DNA of 12,124 bases from an uncultured Collinsella sp. (GTDB taxonomy: Bacteria > Actinomycetota > Coriobacteriia > Coriobacteriales > Coriobacteriaceae): NCBI GenBank assembly GCA_958431945.1, contig CAUASQ010000044.1, positions 1-12,124 on the forward strand, in the 5' to 3' direction. Made by a program: the position numbers and the translations under genes. The notes under the pieces are model-generated. The model ran no database searches. It had not been told where the DNA came from and saw only the letters and a list, made by a program, of their open reading frames with translations. The stretch's first letter is position 1, and the number at the start of each line of letters is the position of its first letter. Shown one piece after another: positions 1 through 8,011 of the stretch.

Positions 1-2000
1 CCAAGGGTCTCGACGAGGCCGGTCTGGCCCACGGCGAGGTCCGCGTGATCTCGAGTCCGCGTCGCCTGGCTGCACTCGTTGCCGACGTCGCCACCGCGAC
101 CGATGAGGTTCACGAGGTCAAGCGTGGCCCCGCGGCCAACATTGCCTTCGACGCTGACGGTAACGCCACCAAGGCCGCCCAGGGCTTTGCCCGCAAGTGC
201 GGTGTGGCTGCCGAGGACCTGGTCCGTCGCGAGGATACTGACGGTCGCGAGTATGTGTTCGCCGAGAAGAACATTCCCTCCGCACCGGCTACGCCGATTC
301 TGACCGCTCTGTGCGAGAAGACCATCGCCGGCCTGCAGTGGCCCAACTACCGCAGCCAGCGCTGGGGTCACGAGCATGCGACTTTTGTTCGTCCGGTCCG
401 CTGGATCTGCTGCCTTTTGGGCGAGGATGTTGTGCCCGTGTCGTTTGCCGACGTGACGAGCGGCAACACCACGCGCGGTCATCGTGTACTTGGCCCTGGC
501 GACCATGTGGTTGCCAGCCCCGCCGTCTACGAGCAGGTGCTCGAGGACGCCGGCGTGCTTTCTGCCGAGCGTCGTCGTGAGGCCATCCTTGCCGGTATCG
601 CCGAGGTCGAGGCCGCTCGCCCCGGCTGTCATGTCGACACGCCCAAGAAGGTCTTTGAGGAGGTCATTAACCTCTGCGAGTGGCCGACGGTGCTCGTCGG
701 TACCTTCGATGAGGAGTTCCTCAAGGTCCCGCACGAGATCATCTGCGAGTCCATGCTCACCAACCAGCGTTACTTCCCGATCTATGACGGCGAGGGCAAG
801 CTCACGCGTGAGTTCGTGGTCGTCTCCAACAGCAAGCCCGAGAACGCCGAGCGCGTGATCGACGGCAACGAGCGCGTCGTGCGCGCCCGTCTGGACGACG
901 CAAAGTTCTTCTACGAGGAGGACCTGAAGATCTCCCTCGACGAGTTCCGTGATCGTTTGGCCAAGGTTGCCTTCCAGGAGAAACTCGGTAGCGTGCTCGC
1001 CAAGTCCGAGCGCATCGAGCAACTCGCGCTCGCTATTGCCCGTGAGGCACACCTGGGTGCTCATCTGGCAGCCGACGCCGGCCGTGCCGCGCACCTGTGC
1101 AAGGCCGACCTGGTGTCCAACGCCGTCGTCGAGTTCACGAGCCAGCAGGGCGTGATGGGCGGTTATTACGCGACCGCGATGGGGGAGAACGACGAGGTCG
1201 CTCATGCTATTCGCGATCACTATCGTCCTCGCTTTGCCGGTGACGAGCTGCCCGAGGGCACCGCCGGCTGCATCGTGGCCTGCGCCGACAAGCTCGATAC
1301 CATCGCCGGTATCTTTGCCATCGGCGAGCCCCCGACCGGCTCTTCGGACCCCTACGCGCTGCGTCGTGCCGCTATCGGCATCATCAACATCCTGCGCGAT
1401 CGCCTGCCGATCGACCCCACGTCGCTCATTGATTTTGCCCTTGAACTCTATAGCGAGCAGGGCATTGAGTTCGACGCCGCCGAGGTCGCCCAGCAGGTTC
1501 GCGACTTCTTCCATGGCCGCCTGGTGAGCATGGCCCGCGACGAAAAGATTCCGGCCGATACCGTTGCCGCCGTCTCTGCGGTGCACATCATCGCCCCGTC
1601 CGTCTTCTTCGCCCGCTGCGCCGCCCTCGACGAGGCCCGCAAGAACGACGCCGAGACCTTTGACAACCTGGCGACGGCCTATGCCCGTGCCGCGCATATC
1701 TCCAAGCCCGAGCTGGGCGCGGAGTACGACCGCGCCTTGATGGGCGAGGTCGAGCTCGCGCTTGCCGATGCCTCCGAGGCTGCTCAGACCGCTGTCGACG
1801 CCGCCCTTGCTGCCGAGGATTACCCGGCCGCATTTGCCGCCCTTGCCGCCCTGCGCGCCCCCATCGACCGCTTCTTCGACGAGGTCATGGTCATGGACAA
1901 GGATGAGCAGCTTCGCGATAATCGCCTTAAGCTGCTCAACCGCTTCGAGGCCGTTTTCTCCGGCATCGCCAACATCGGTGAGCTTGCCCGCAAAAAGTAA
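1..2000 (+). CDS. glyS: Glycine--tRNA ligase beta subunit, 5'-truncated by the window edge
   Basis: Beta subunit of the heterotetrameric (alpha2beta2) glycyl-tRNA synthetase, which charges tRNA-Gly in the cytoplasm; the beta chain carries the tRNA-binding parts. The frame is open from base 3 and encodes 665 residues up to TAA at 1998-2000. From remembered E. coli GlyS (about 690 residues), roughly 33 N-terminal residues lie outside the window. Visible family signatures include AGLAHGEVR followed by SSPRRLA near the start, HATFVRPVRW, EVINLCEWPTVLVG, NQRYFPIYDGEGKL, GNERVVRARLDDAKFF, SQQGVMGGYYA, DPYALRRAAIGI and the C-terminal FFDEVMVMDKDE. The last 150 or so residues fit the DALR-type anticodon-binding helical domain. 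The GTG at 45 is internal, since homologous sequence continues upstream. The alpha subunit gene glyQ would be expected just upstream. Most Actinobacteria use the unrelated single-chain enzyme, so the two-subunit form points to Coriobacteriia or Firmicutes-like ancestry. Confidence 0.97.
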   Translation, partial: KGLDEAGLAHGEVRVISSPRRLAALVADVATATDEVHEVKRGPAANIAFDADGNATKAAQGFARKCGVAAEDLVRREDTDGREYVFAEKNIPSAPATPILTALCEKTIAGLQWPNYRSQRWGHEHATFVRPVRWICCLLGEDVVPVSFADVTSGNTTRGHRVLGPGDHVVASPAVYEQVLEDAGVLSAERRREAILAGIAEVEAARPGCHVDTPKKVFEEVINLCEWPTVLVGTFDEEFLKVPHEIICESMLTNQRYFPIYDGEGKLTREFVVVSNSKPENAERVIDGNERVVRARLDDAKFFYEEDLKISLDEFRDRLAKVAFQEKLGSVLAKSERIEQLALAIAREAHLGAHLAADAGRAAHLCKADLVSNAVVEFTSQQGVMGGYYATAMGENDEVAHAIRDHYRPRFAGDELPEGTAGCIVACADKLDTIAGIFAIGEPPTGSSDPYALRRAAIGIINILRDRLPIDPTSLIDFALELYSEQGIEFDAAEVAQQVRDFFHGRLVSMARDEKIPADTVAAVSAVHIIAPSVFFARCAALDEARKNDAETFDNLATAYARAAHISKPELGAEYDRALMGEVELALADASEAAQTAVDAALAAEDYPAAFAALAALRAPIDRFFDEVMVMDKDEQLRDNRLKLLNRFEAVFSGIANIGELARKK

Positions 2001-2007
2001 GCCAGCC

Positions 2008-2021
2008 TGCGCGTAAGCGCA
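2008..2021 (+). promoter_or_regulatory. Short GNRA-capped hairpin abutting the RBS of the PPDK regulator gene
   Basis: TGCGC (2008-2012), loop GTAA (2013-2016), GCGCA (2017-2021): a perfect 5-bp stem with a GNRA tetraloop. It runs directly into the AAGGAG ribosome binding site at 2023-2028, and the ATG is at 2035. The same stem with a different GNRA loop (GAGA) sits in the same place before ppdK. The structure is visible; any role in translation is inferred. Confidence 0.45.
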
Positions 2022-2034
2022 AAAGGAGCCCCGC

Positions 2035-2901
2035 ATGGATTGCCCGGTCACCGCTCGTCCCACCGTTATCGTTATCTCCGACTCGCTCGGTGATACCGCT
2101 TGTGAGGTGGTGCTTGCGGCGTCCGGGCAATTTGATGAAGGGGCTTTTCGTTTGTTGCGCCTGCCCAAGGTGACCTCGGTGGAGCAGGTGGAGTCGTTTG
2201 TGGGCCCGCGCGTCGATGCCGACCATCGCGATATTGCCGTGTTTCACACCATTGTCGATCCGGCGCTTCGCGCCCGCGTGCTCGATTACCTGGGCATGCT
2301 GCATATCCGTTCGGTCGACCTGATCGGTCCGACGCTCGCCGTGCTATCGTCGCTCATCGGTGTGCCGCCCAAAGGCGTCGCGGGCGTGATTCACAGGACC
2401 GATGACCGCTATTTCCATCGTATCGAGGCCATGGAATATTTCGTTGAGCACGATGATGGACGCGGCTGCGACGACCTTTCGGGAGCCGATATCGTGCTGC
2501 TGGGCGTATCCCGCACGTCCAAGACGCCGCTGTCGATGTATTTGGCCTATCAGGGTTACAAGGTCGCCAATGTTCCTTTGGCCCATGGCATGGAGCCGCC
2601 CAAGTCGATTTACGAGGTTGACCCGATGCGCCTGTTCGGCCTAATTTCGACCGTCGATGTGATTTCCGAAATTCGCGATAGCCGCTTGGGCGATGACTAC
2701 GCTCGTGCCGTTGCCGGCTCCTATGCCGAGCCCGAGAGTGTGCACAGCGAGCTTGAGGAAGCTCGTGCCCTCATGAAGCGGCTAGGCTGCTTTGTGGTGC
2801 GTACCGACGGCAAGGCTATCGAGGAGAGCGCTGCCGAGATCATCAGCCACTTGGAGGAAATCCAAGAAGCCCGCGCCCGCCGCGCCGCCCGCCGCACCTA
2901 A
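2035..2901 (+). CDS. Pyruvate, phosphate dikinase regulatory protein (DUF299 family)
   Basis: Cytoplasmic bifunctional serine/threonine kinase and phosphorylase (PDRP/PpsR family, DUF299). Members inactivate PPDK or PEP synthase by ADP-dependent phosphorylation of a threonine next to the catalytic histidine, and reactivate it by Pi-dependent phosphorolysis. The 288-residue length is typical. Diagnostic features are VIVISDSLGDTA at residues 11-22, HRTDDRYFHRIEAMEY at 120-135, EHDDG at 138-142, the P-loop-like GVSRTSKT at 157-164 and RLFGL at 199-203. The ATG start is set by AAGGAG six bases upstream. The gene lies 34 bases after glyS with no visible promoter or terminator, so it is probably co-transcribed with glyS. 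Its expected substrate, ppdK, is the next gene. The family assignment is firm; PPDK rather than PEP synthase as target is inferred from that neighbour. The gene ends with four consecutive in-frame stops (TAA TAG TAG TAG, 2899-2910). Confidence 0.95.
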   Translation: MDCPVTARPTVIVISDSLGDTACEVVLAASGQFDEGAFRLLRLPKVTSVEQVESFVGPRVDADHRDIAVFHTIVDPALRARVLDYLGMLHIRSVDLIGPTLAVLSSLIGVPPKGVAGVIHRTDDRYFHRIEAMEYFVEHDDGRGCDDLSGADIVLLGVSRTSKTPLSMYLAYQGYKVANVPLAHGMEPPKSIYEVDPMRLFGLISTVDVISEIRDSRLGDDYARAVAGSYAEPESVHSELEEARALMKRLGCFVVRTDGKAIEESAAEIISHLEEIQEARARRAARRT

Positions 2902-2945
2902 TAGTAGTAGCATTTTGATAAAGCGATTTAGCAAAAATATCGCAC

Positions 2946-2976
2946 TTGACCTGCTTTTTTATTGCAGTGGTATCTT
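2946..2976 (+). promoter_or_regulatory. Candidate sigma-70-type promoter P1 upstream of ppdK
   Basis: TTGACC (2946-2951) resembles a -35 box and TATCTT (2971-2976) a -10 box. The 19-base spacer is longer than the preferred 17, so the promoter would be weak or assisted. It lies in an AT-rich stretch (about 2908-2985) that contrasts with its GC-rich surroundings, and it is followed directly by the palindrome at 2981-2998, where the transcript would begin. Confidence 0.4.
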
Positions 2977-2980
2977 CATA

Positions 2981-2998
2981 AGGTAACCACCTTTACCT
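2981..2998. promoter_or_regulatory. Operator-like palindrome AGGTAA-N6-TTACCT
   Basis: AGGTAA (2981-2986) and TTACCT (2993-2998) are perfect 6-bp inverted arms separated by six bases. The site spans the expected transcription start of promoter P1 (about 2983), which is a classic repressor position. The right arm overlaps the first unit of the phased array that follows. No regulator gene is present in the window to match it, so function is inferred. Confidence 0.4.
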
Positions 2999-3029
2999 AC
3001 CGTTTACCGCCAGTTTTAACACGTTTACC
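2990..3029 (+). repeat. Phased tandem array of GTTTA-like hexamers (possible response-regulator site)
   Basis: Four related hexamers lie on one strand: CCTTTA at 2990, CGTTTA at 3001, AGTTTT(A) at 3012 and CGTTTA at 3022. The steps are 11, 11 and 10 bases, about one helical turn each. Three copies continue as TTTACC (2992, 3003, 3024). Direct hexamers with an 11-base period are the layout bound by many OmpR/PhoB-family response regulators; the family that binds here, if any, cannot be told from the sequence. Confidence 0.45.
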
Positions 3030-3070
3030 AAACCGCGCACCCTCTGCTCAAGCCTGCCCAAAACCCGCCG

Positions 3071-3076
3071 TATAGT
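3071..3076 (+). promoter_or_regulatory. Candidate -10 box of a second ppdK promoter (P2)
   Basis: TATAGT matches the -10 consensus at five of six positions. No good -35 hexamer stands 16-18 bases upstream, as is usual for activator-dependent promoters. The phased array at 2990-3029 would lie about 54-93 bases upstream of the start. The box also sits in the loop of an inverted repeat, CCCGCCG (3064-3070) with CGGCGGG (3095-3101). The evidence is weak. Confidence 0.22.
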
Positions 3077-3118
3077 TCCCTCACGGCTCGCATCCGGCGG
3101 GTCGATTCGTTACCACGG

Positions 3119-3138
3119 TCGTGCGCGAGAGCGCATGG
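3119..3138 (+). promoter_or_regulatory. GNRA-capped hairpin abutting the ppdK RBS
   Basis: The core is TGCGC (3122-3126), loop GAGA (3127-3130), GCGCA (3131-3135). Three more pairs (G.U, C-G, U.G) can extend the stem to 3119-3138, so its foot reaches the first bases of the purine-rich ribosome binding region (AAGGGG at 3139-3144). Stem and position match the hairpin at 2008-2021. It could tune access to the RBS; this is inference. Confidence 0.45.
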
Positions 3139-3151
3139 AAGGGGAAGTATC

Positions 3152-5902
<2,751 letters not shown>

Positions 5903-5940
5903 CGTTTTGGGTTTAGACGCCTAGCGTAGCCCCCTTCATG

Positions 5941-5975
5941 CCGCCCGTCTCATTCGTGAGACGGGCGGTTATTCA
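5941..5975 (+). terminator. Hairpin terminator after ppdK
   Basis: CCGCCCGTCTCA (5941-5952) and TGAGACGGGCGG (5957-5968) form a perfect 12-bp stem closed by a TTCG tetraloop. The trailing tract is only TTATT, so termination may be less sharp than at the next site, but the stem is the strongest in the window. It lies 38 bases after the ppdK stop. Confidence 0.8.
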
Positions 5976-6015
5976 TGTGCTGGTTTTGTCTTTTTGTCTG
6001 CGTAAAAAATTGTTC

Positions 6016-6043
6016 TTGCAGCAGAAACCCGCGCGTGTATACT
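6016..6043 (+). promoter_or_regulatory. Promoter of rplS
   Basis: TTGCAG (6016-6021) as -35, a 16-base spacer and TATACT (6038-6043) as -10 match the sigma-70-type consensus well. It sits between the ppdK terminator and rplS in an otherwise gene-free stretch. Transcription would start near 6050 and give a leader of about 60 bases. Confidence 0.6.
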
Positions 6044-6064
6044 CGAATACGTTTGTTCAACTAC

Positions 6065-6099
6065 GTGCCGGCCAAGGTGGTACGGCACCTCTAGAAGAG
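6065..6099 (+). promoter_or_regulatory. Structured rplS mRNA leader (possible L19 autoregulatory element)
   Basis: GTGCCGGCC (6065-6073) pairs with GGTACGGCAC (6079-6088), giving a 9-bp stem with one bulged A, one G.U pair and a 5-base loop. A small second hairpin, CTCT-AGA-AGAG (6089-6099), follows directly, then the AAGGAA ribosome binding site. Ribosomal protein mRNAs are often controlled by leader structures that bind the protein itself, and L19 leader RNAs are known in some bacteria. Whether this one belongs to a described class is unknown. Confidence 0.4.
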
Positions 6100-6112
6100 T
6101 AAGGAATTGCAC

Positions 6113-6454
6113 ATGGATTACATCCGCGCAATCGAGCGTCAGCAGATCCGCGAGGACATTCCTCAGGTTCGCGTCGCCGACAACGTCAAGGTTCACTACC
6201 GCATTAAGGAAGGCGACCGCGAGCGCATCCAGGTCTTCCAGGGCGACGTCATCCGCATGGCCGGCGCCGGTGCCCGCGAGACCTTCACCGTCCGCAAGAT
6301 GTCCTTCGGTGTCGGTGTTGAGCGTACCTTCCCGCTTCACAGCCCCAAGATCGCCAAGCTCGAGGTCGTTCGTCATGGTCGCGTCCGTCGCGCCAAGCTG
6401 TACTACCTCCGCGACAAGGTGGGCAAGGCTGCTCGCATTCCCGAGAAGCGCTAA
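6113..6454 (+). CDS. rplS: 50S ribosomal protein L19
   Basis: Large-subunit ribosomal protein located at the 30S-50S interface. The 113-residue length matches the family. Signatures are the N-terminal IRAIERQQIREDIPQ, VKVHYRIKEGDRERIQVFQG, FTVRKMSFGVGVERTFPLHS and the basic tail GRVRRAKLYYLRDKVGKAARI. The ATG at 6113 is chosen over an in-frame TTG at 6107 because AAGGAA (6101-6106) leaves a six-base spacer to the ATG but none to the TTG. The gene has its own promoter and terminator. In Bacillus, rplS is followed by rbgA and rnhB; here rnhB comes directly after the terminator and rbgA is absent. Confidence 0.98.
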   Translation: MDYIRAIERQQIREDIPQVRVADNVKVHYRIKEGDRERIQVFQGDVIRMAGAGARETFTVRKMSFGVGVERTFPLHSPKIAKLEVVRHGRVRRAKLYYLRDKVGKAARIPEKR

Positions 6455-6488
6455 GAAGATCGCAGCGTCTGTCCACTCGTTTGGACGC

Positions 6489-6519
6489 AAGGGTCACCTT
6501 CGGGTGGCCCTTCTTTTTA
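6489..6519 (+). terminator. Rho-independent terminator of rplS
   Basis: AAGGGTCACC (6489-6498) pairs with GGTGGCCCTT (6503-6512) through ten pairs including one G.U. The loop is TTCG closed by C-G, the extra-stable form. The run CTTTTTAT follows. The site lies 34 bases after the rplS stop. Confidence 0.9.
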
Positions 6520-6533
6520 TCTGATTTGCATGC

Positions 6534-6540
6534 AAGGAGG
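6534..6540 (+). promoter_or_regulatory. Strong ribosome binding site that fixes the rnhB start
   Basis: AAGGAGG lies seven bases before ATG 6548. An in-frame ATG at 6530 overlaps this site's upstream edge and cannot use it, so 6548 is the start. The site is preceded by the perfect DNA palindrome TTGCATGCAA (6526-6535). Confidence 0.85.
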
Positions 6541-6547
6541 GCCTGGT

Positions 6548-7336
6548 ATGGCCAATATGACGAGCTCGGTTTCGGCATCGCAAGTTGCTGGCGAGCTGGC
6601 GAGCGCTACGTTTGAGGAGATTCCCGCCCTCGTGGAGCATTATCGCGAGGATCCGCGCCAGCAGGTGATCAAGGCTTGCGAACGCGCCCTCAAACGCCAT
6701 GCCAAAGAGCTTGCCGAGCGCGAGCGCGTCAATGACATGTACGAGCTTATGCATGAGCTTGGCGGCGATGGGGTGGTCGTTGGTGTCGACGAGGTAGGTC
6801 GCGGATCGGTGGCCGGTCCTTTGACAGTGTGCGCCGTCTGTCTTCCTATGGAGCCGCGCGTCTGGGGTATCAACGATTCCAAAAAGCTCACGCCCGCGCG
6901 CCGCGAGTTGCTCTCAGTGAAGATTGCCGAGGTGGCGACGGCGATCGGTTTTTGCCATATCGCGCCTAAGGATATCGATGAGATGGGTATGGCCCGCGCT
7001 ATCCGTACCGCCGTTGCGGGTGCCGTGGCCGATACGGGGCTTGAACCCGACTGTGTGCTCATGGATGGCAACCCCCTGGGTGCCGTTCCCAACGAGCGCG
7101 ATGTGGTGAAGGGCGATGCCAAGATCGCCTGCATCGCCGCGGCGTCCATCATGGCCAAGGTCACGCGTGACGAGATGATGGTCGAGTACGACGCCGAGTA
7201 TCCCGAGTACCATCTGGCCGAGTCGAAGGGCTATGCGAGCCCCGAGCACATCGAGGCCATTTGCAAACATGGACTTTGTCCACTGCACCGCGTGAGCTTT
7301 TGCGGAAACTTTCTGCAGACTGAGCGCCTTTTCTAG
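6548..7336 (+). CDS. rnhB: Ribonuclease HII
   Basis: Cleaves RNA of RNA/DNA hybrids and removes misincorporated ribonucleotides. The protein is 262 residues. The catalytic core begins at VVVGVDEVGRGSVAGP (76-91) and has Asp81, Glu82, Asp173 (in LMDGNPL) and Asp190 (in KGDAK). The spacing of the last two matches the family's four-acid metal site, as does the GRG substrate motif at 84-86. DSKKL (110-114) and KVTRDEMM (204-211) are further signatures. About 70 residues precede the core, including DPRQQVIKACERALKRH; Bacillus RnhB has a similar basic N-terminal extension, while the 198-residue E. coli enzyme lacks it. The start is fixed by the AAGGAGG site. The gene sits between two terminators (6489-6519 and 7387-7427). 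No clear promoter is seen in the short gap before it, so it may depend on readthrough from rplS. Confidence 0.97.
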   Translation: MANMTSSVSASQVAGELASATFEEIPALVEHYREDPRQQVIKACERALKRHAKELAERERVNDMYELMHELGGDGVVVGVDEVGRGSVAGPLTVCAVCLPMEPRVWGINDSKKLTPARRELLSVKIAEVATAIGFCHIAPKDIDEMGMARAIRTAVAGAVADTGLEPDCVLMDGNPLGAVPNERDVVKGDAKIACIAAASIMAKVTRDEMMVEYDAEYPEYHLAESKGYASPEHIEAICKHGLCPLHRVSFCGNFLQTERLF

Positions 7337-7351
7337 GCTAATTGTGGAGAC

Positions 7352-7427
7352 AGGGACCTCTGGGGTTTTATAAACCTGCTGGTAGCGGGCCGTATACAGC
7401 ACCATTGCTGCGTACGGTCCTTTTTTT
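7352..7427 (+). terminator. Long hairpin terminator after rnhB, with a possible alternative fold
   Basis: GGGCCGTA (7387-7394) pairs with TACGGTCC (7413-7420). Inside, after a 2x2 internal loop, CAGCA (7397-7401) pairs with TGCTG (7406-7410) around a 4-base loop. Seven T residues follow (7421-7427), so this is a strong intrinsic terminator. Upstream, AGGGACC (7352-7358) can instead pair with GGTCCTT (7416-7422), and GGTTT-TAT-AAACC (7364-7376) forms its own hairpin. That alternative would break the terminator stem. The terminator is well supported; switching is speculative. Confidence 0.85.
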
Positions 7428-7467
7428 GACGGCATTTGGTCAGCTTTTGGTTTGCTTCCGGTACTTA

Positions 7468-7520
7468 CCCGCATGAAAGGTGCCCTCATCATCGGGGCAA
7501 TGCAGCGTGCGGGAAAGGAG
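7468..7520 (+). promoter_or_regulatory. Structured leader and ribosome binding site of the yraN-comM-dprA operon
   Basis: CCCGCATG (7468-7475) pairs with CGTGCGGG (7506-7513), eight pairs with one G.U. They enclose a second hairpin, TGCCC (7481-7485) with GGGCA (7495-7499). A 5x6 internal loop separates the helices. The outer helix ends at the base before AAAGGAG (7514-7520), the RBS that fixes the yraN ATG at 7526. No convincing promoter is visible between the rnhB terminator and this element. Confidence 0.4.
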
Positions 7521-7525
7521 ACCCC

Positions 7526-8011
7526 ATGAGTGCCGCAAGCAAAAAGAGTAAGACGCAGCAGCTCAAGGAGCGTTGGGAAAACGGCGAGCTCGACTGCGGG
7601 GCGATGACGCCCGAGTTTATCAAGGGGCTCAGTCCCCGCGAGCTGGGCATGCTGGGCGAGCTTATCGCAATCGATTACTTTAACGAGCGCGGCTATGCAT
7701 TGCTGGAACAAGGCTATCGATGCTCAGAGGGCGAGGCCGACCTGGTGCTGCTCGATGAGCTCGACGATGTCGTGGCTATGGCGGAGGTCAAGACCAGGCG
7801 CGTCGCACTGGATTGCAACACGCGGGTTTTTCCCGAGGAGGCCGTGGACGCCCAAAAGCAACGCCGCTACCGCCGCATCGCGAGTTGCTATCTCATGGAG
7901 CACTATCCGCTCAAGGCGATTCGCTTCGATGCCGTGGGCGTCACCATTCGCGGCGGGCATATCGCCGAGATCGAGCACCAGTACAACGCGTTCGATTGGC
8001 AGGTGTCGTGA
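7526..8011 (+). CDS. YraN/UPF0102 family nuclease-fold protein
   Basis: 161 residues of the UPF0102 (YraN) family, which has a predicted PD-(D/E)XK endonuclease-like fold and no settled function. Visible signatures are LGMLGELIAIDYFNERGY (40-57, with Glu45), SEGEADLVLLD (67-77, with Glu70 and Asp72) and AEVKTRR (86-92, with Glu87 and Lys89), followed by EEAVDAQKQRRYRRIASCYL. The acidic residues and the EVK form the usual active-site pattern, so activity appears intact. The first 35 or so residues (charged, KKSKTQQLKERWENGELDCG) are an extension before the usual family start. ATG 7526 is chosen because AAAGGAG precedes it by five bases; the frame is open upstream to GTG 7436 but without an RBS. 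The stop TGA overlaps the comM ATG by one base, implying translational coupling. Its neighbours suggest a DNA-processing role, but that is inference. Confidence 0.92.
   Translation: MSAASKKSKTQQLKERWENGELDCGAMTPEFIKGLSPRELGMLGELIAIDYFNERGYALLEQGYRCSEGEADLVLLDELDDVVAMAEVKTRRVALDCNTRVFPEEAVDAQKQRRYRRIASCYLMEHYPLKAIRFDAVGVTIRGGHIAEIEHQYNAFDWQVS

Noticed and set aside
2923..2943. GCGAT...ATCGC inverted repeat as a terminator for the PPDK regulator gene
   Set aside because: The stem is only five pairs with an 11-base loop, and no T run follows it directly.
6526..6535. Palindrome TTGCATGCAA before the rnhB RBS as an operator
   Set aside because: It is a single short palindrome with no promoter boxes around it; chance is sufficient explanation.
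7340..7427. T-box riboswitch after rnhB
   Set aside because: There is a terminator and an upstream hairpin, but no T-box consensus (AGGGTGGNACCGCG-like) and no specifier loop; the next gene is not linked to amino acids.
7436..7525. Upstream extension of the yraN frame to GTG 7436
   Set aside because: No RBS, no family similarity, and it would make the structured leader coding. ATG 7526 has a strong RBS.
6914..7711. Antisense open frame of 265 codons across rnhB, the gap and yraN
   Set aside because: It runs through a strong terminator and two well-identified genes, and its composition is that of an antisense shadow.
7813..8010. Upstream extension of the comM frame by 66 codons
   Set aside because: It lies wholly inside yraN in another frame, has low-complexity Arg/His-rich sequence, and ATG 8011 gives family length with an overlapping stop/start.
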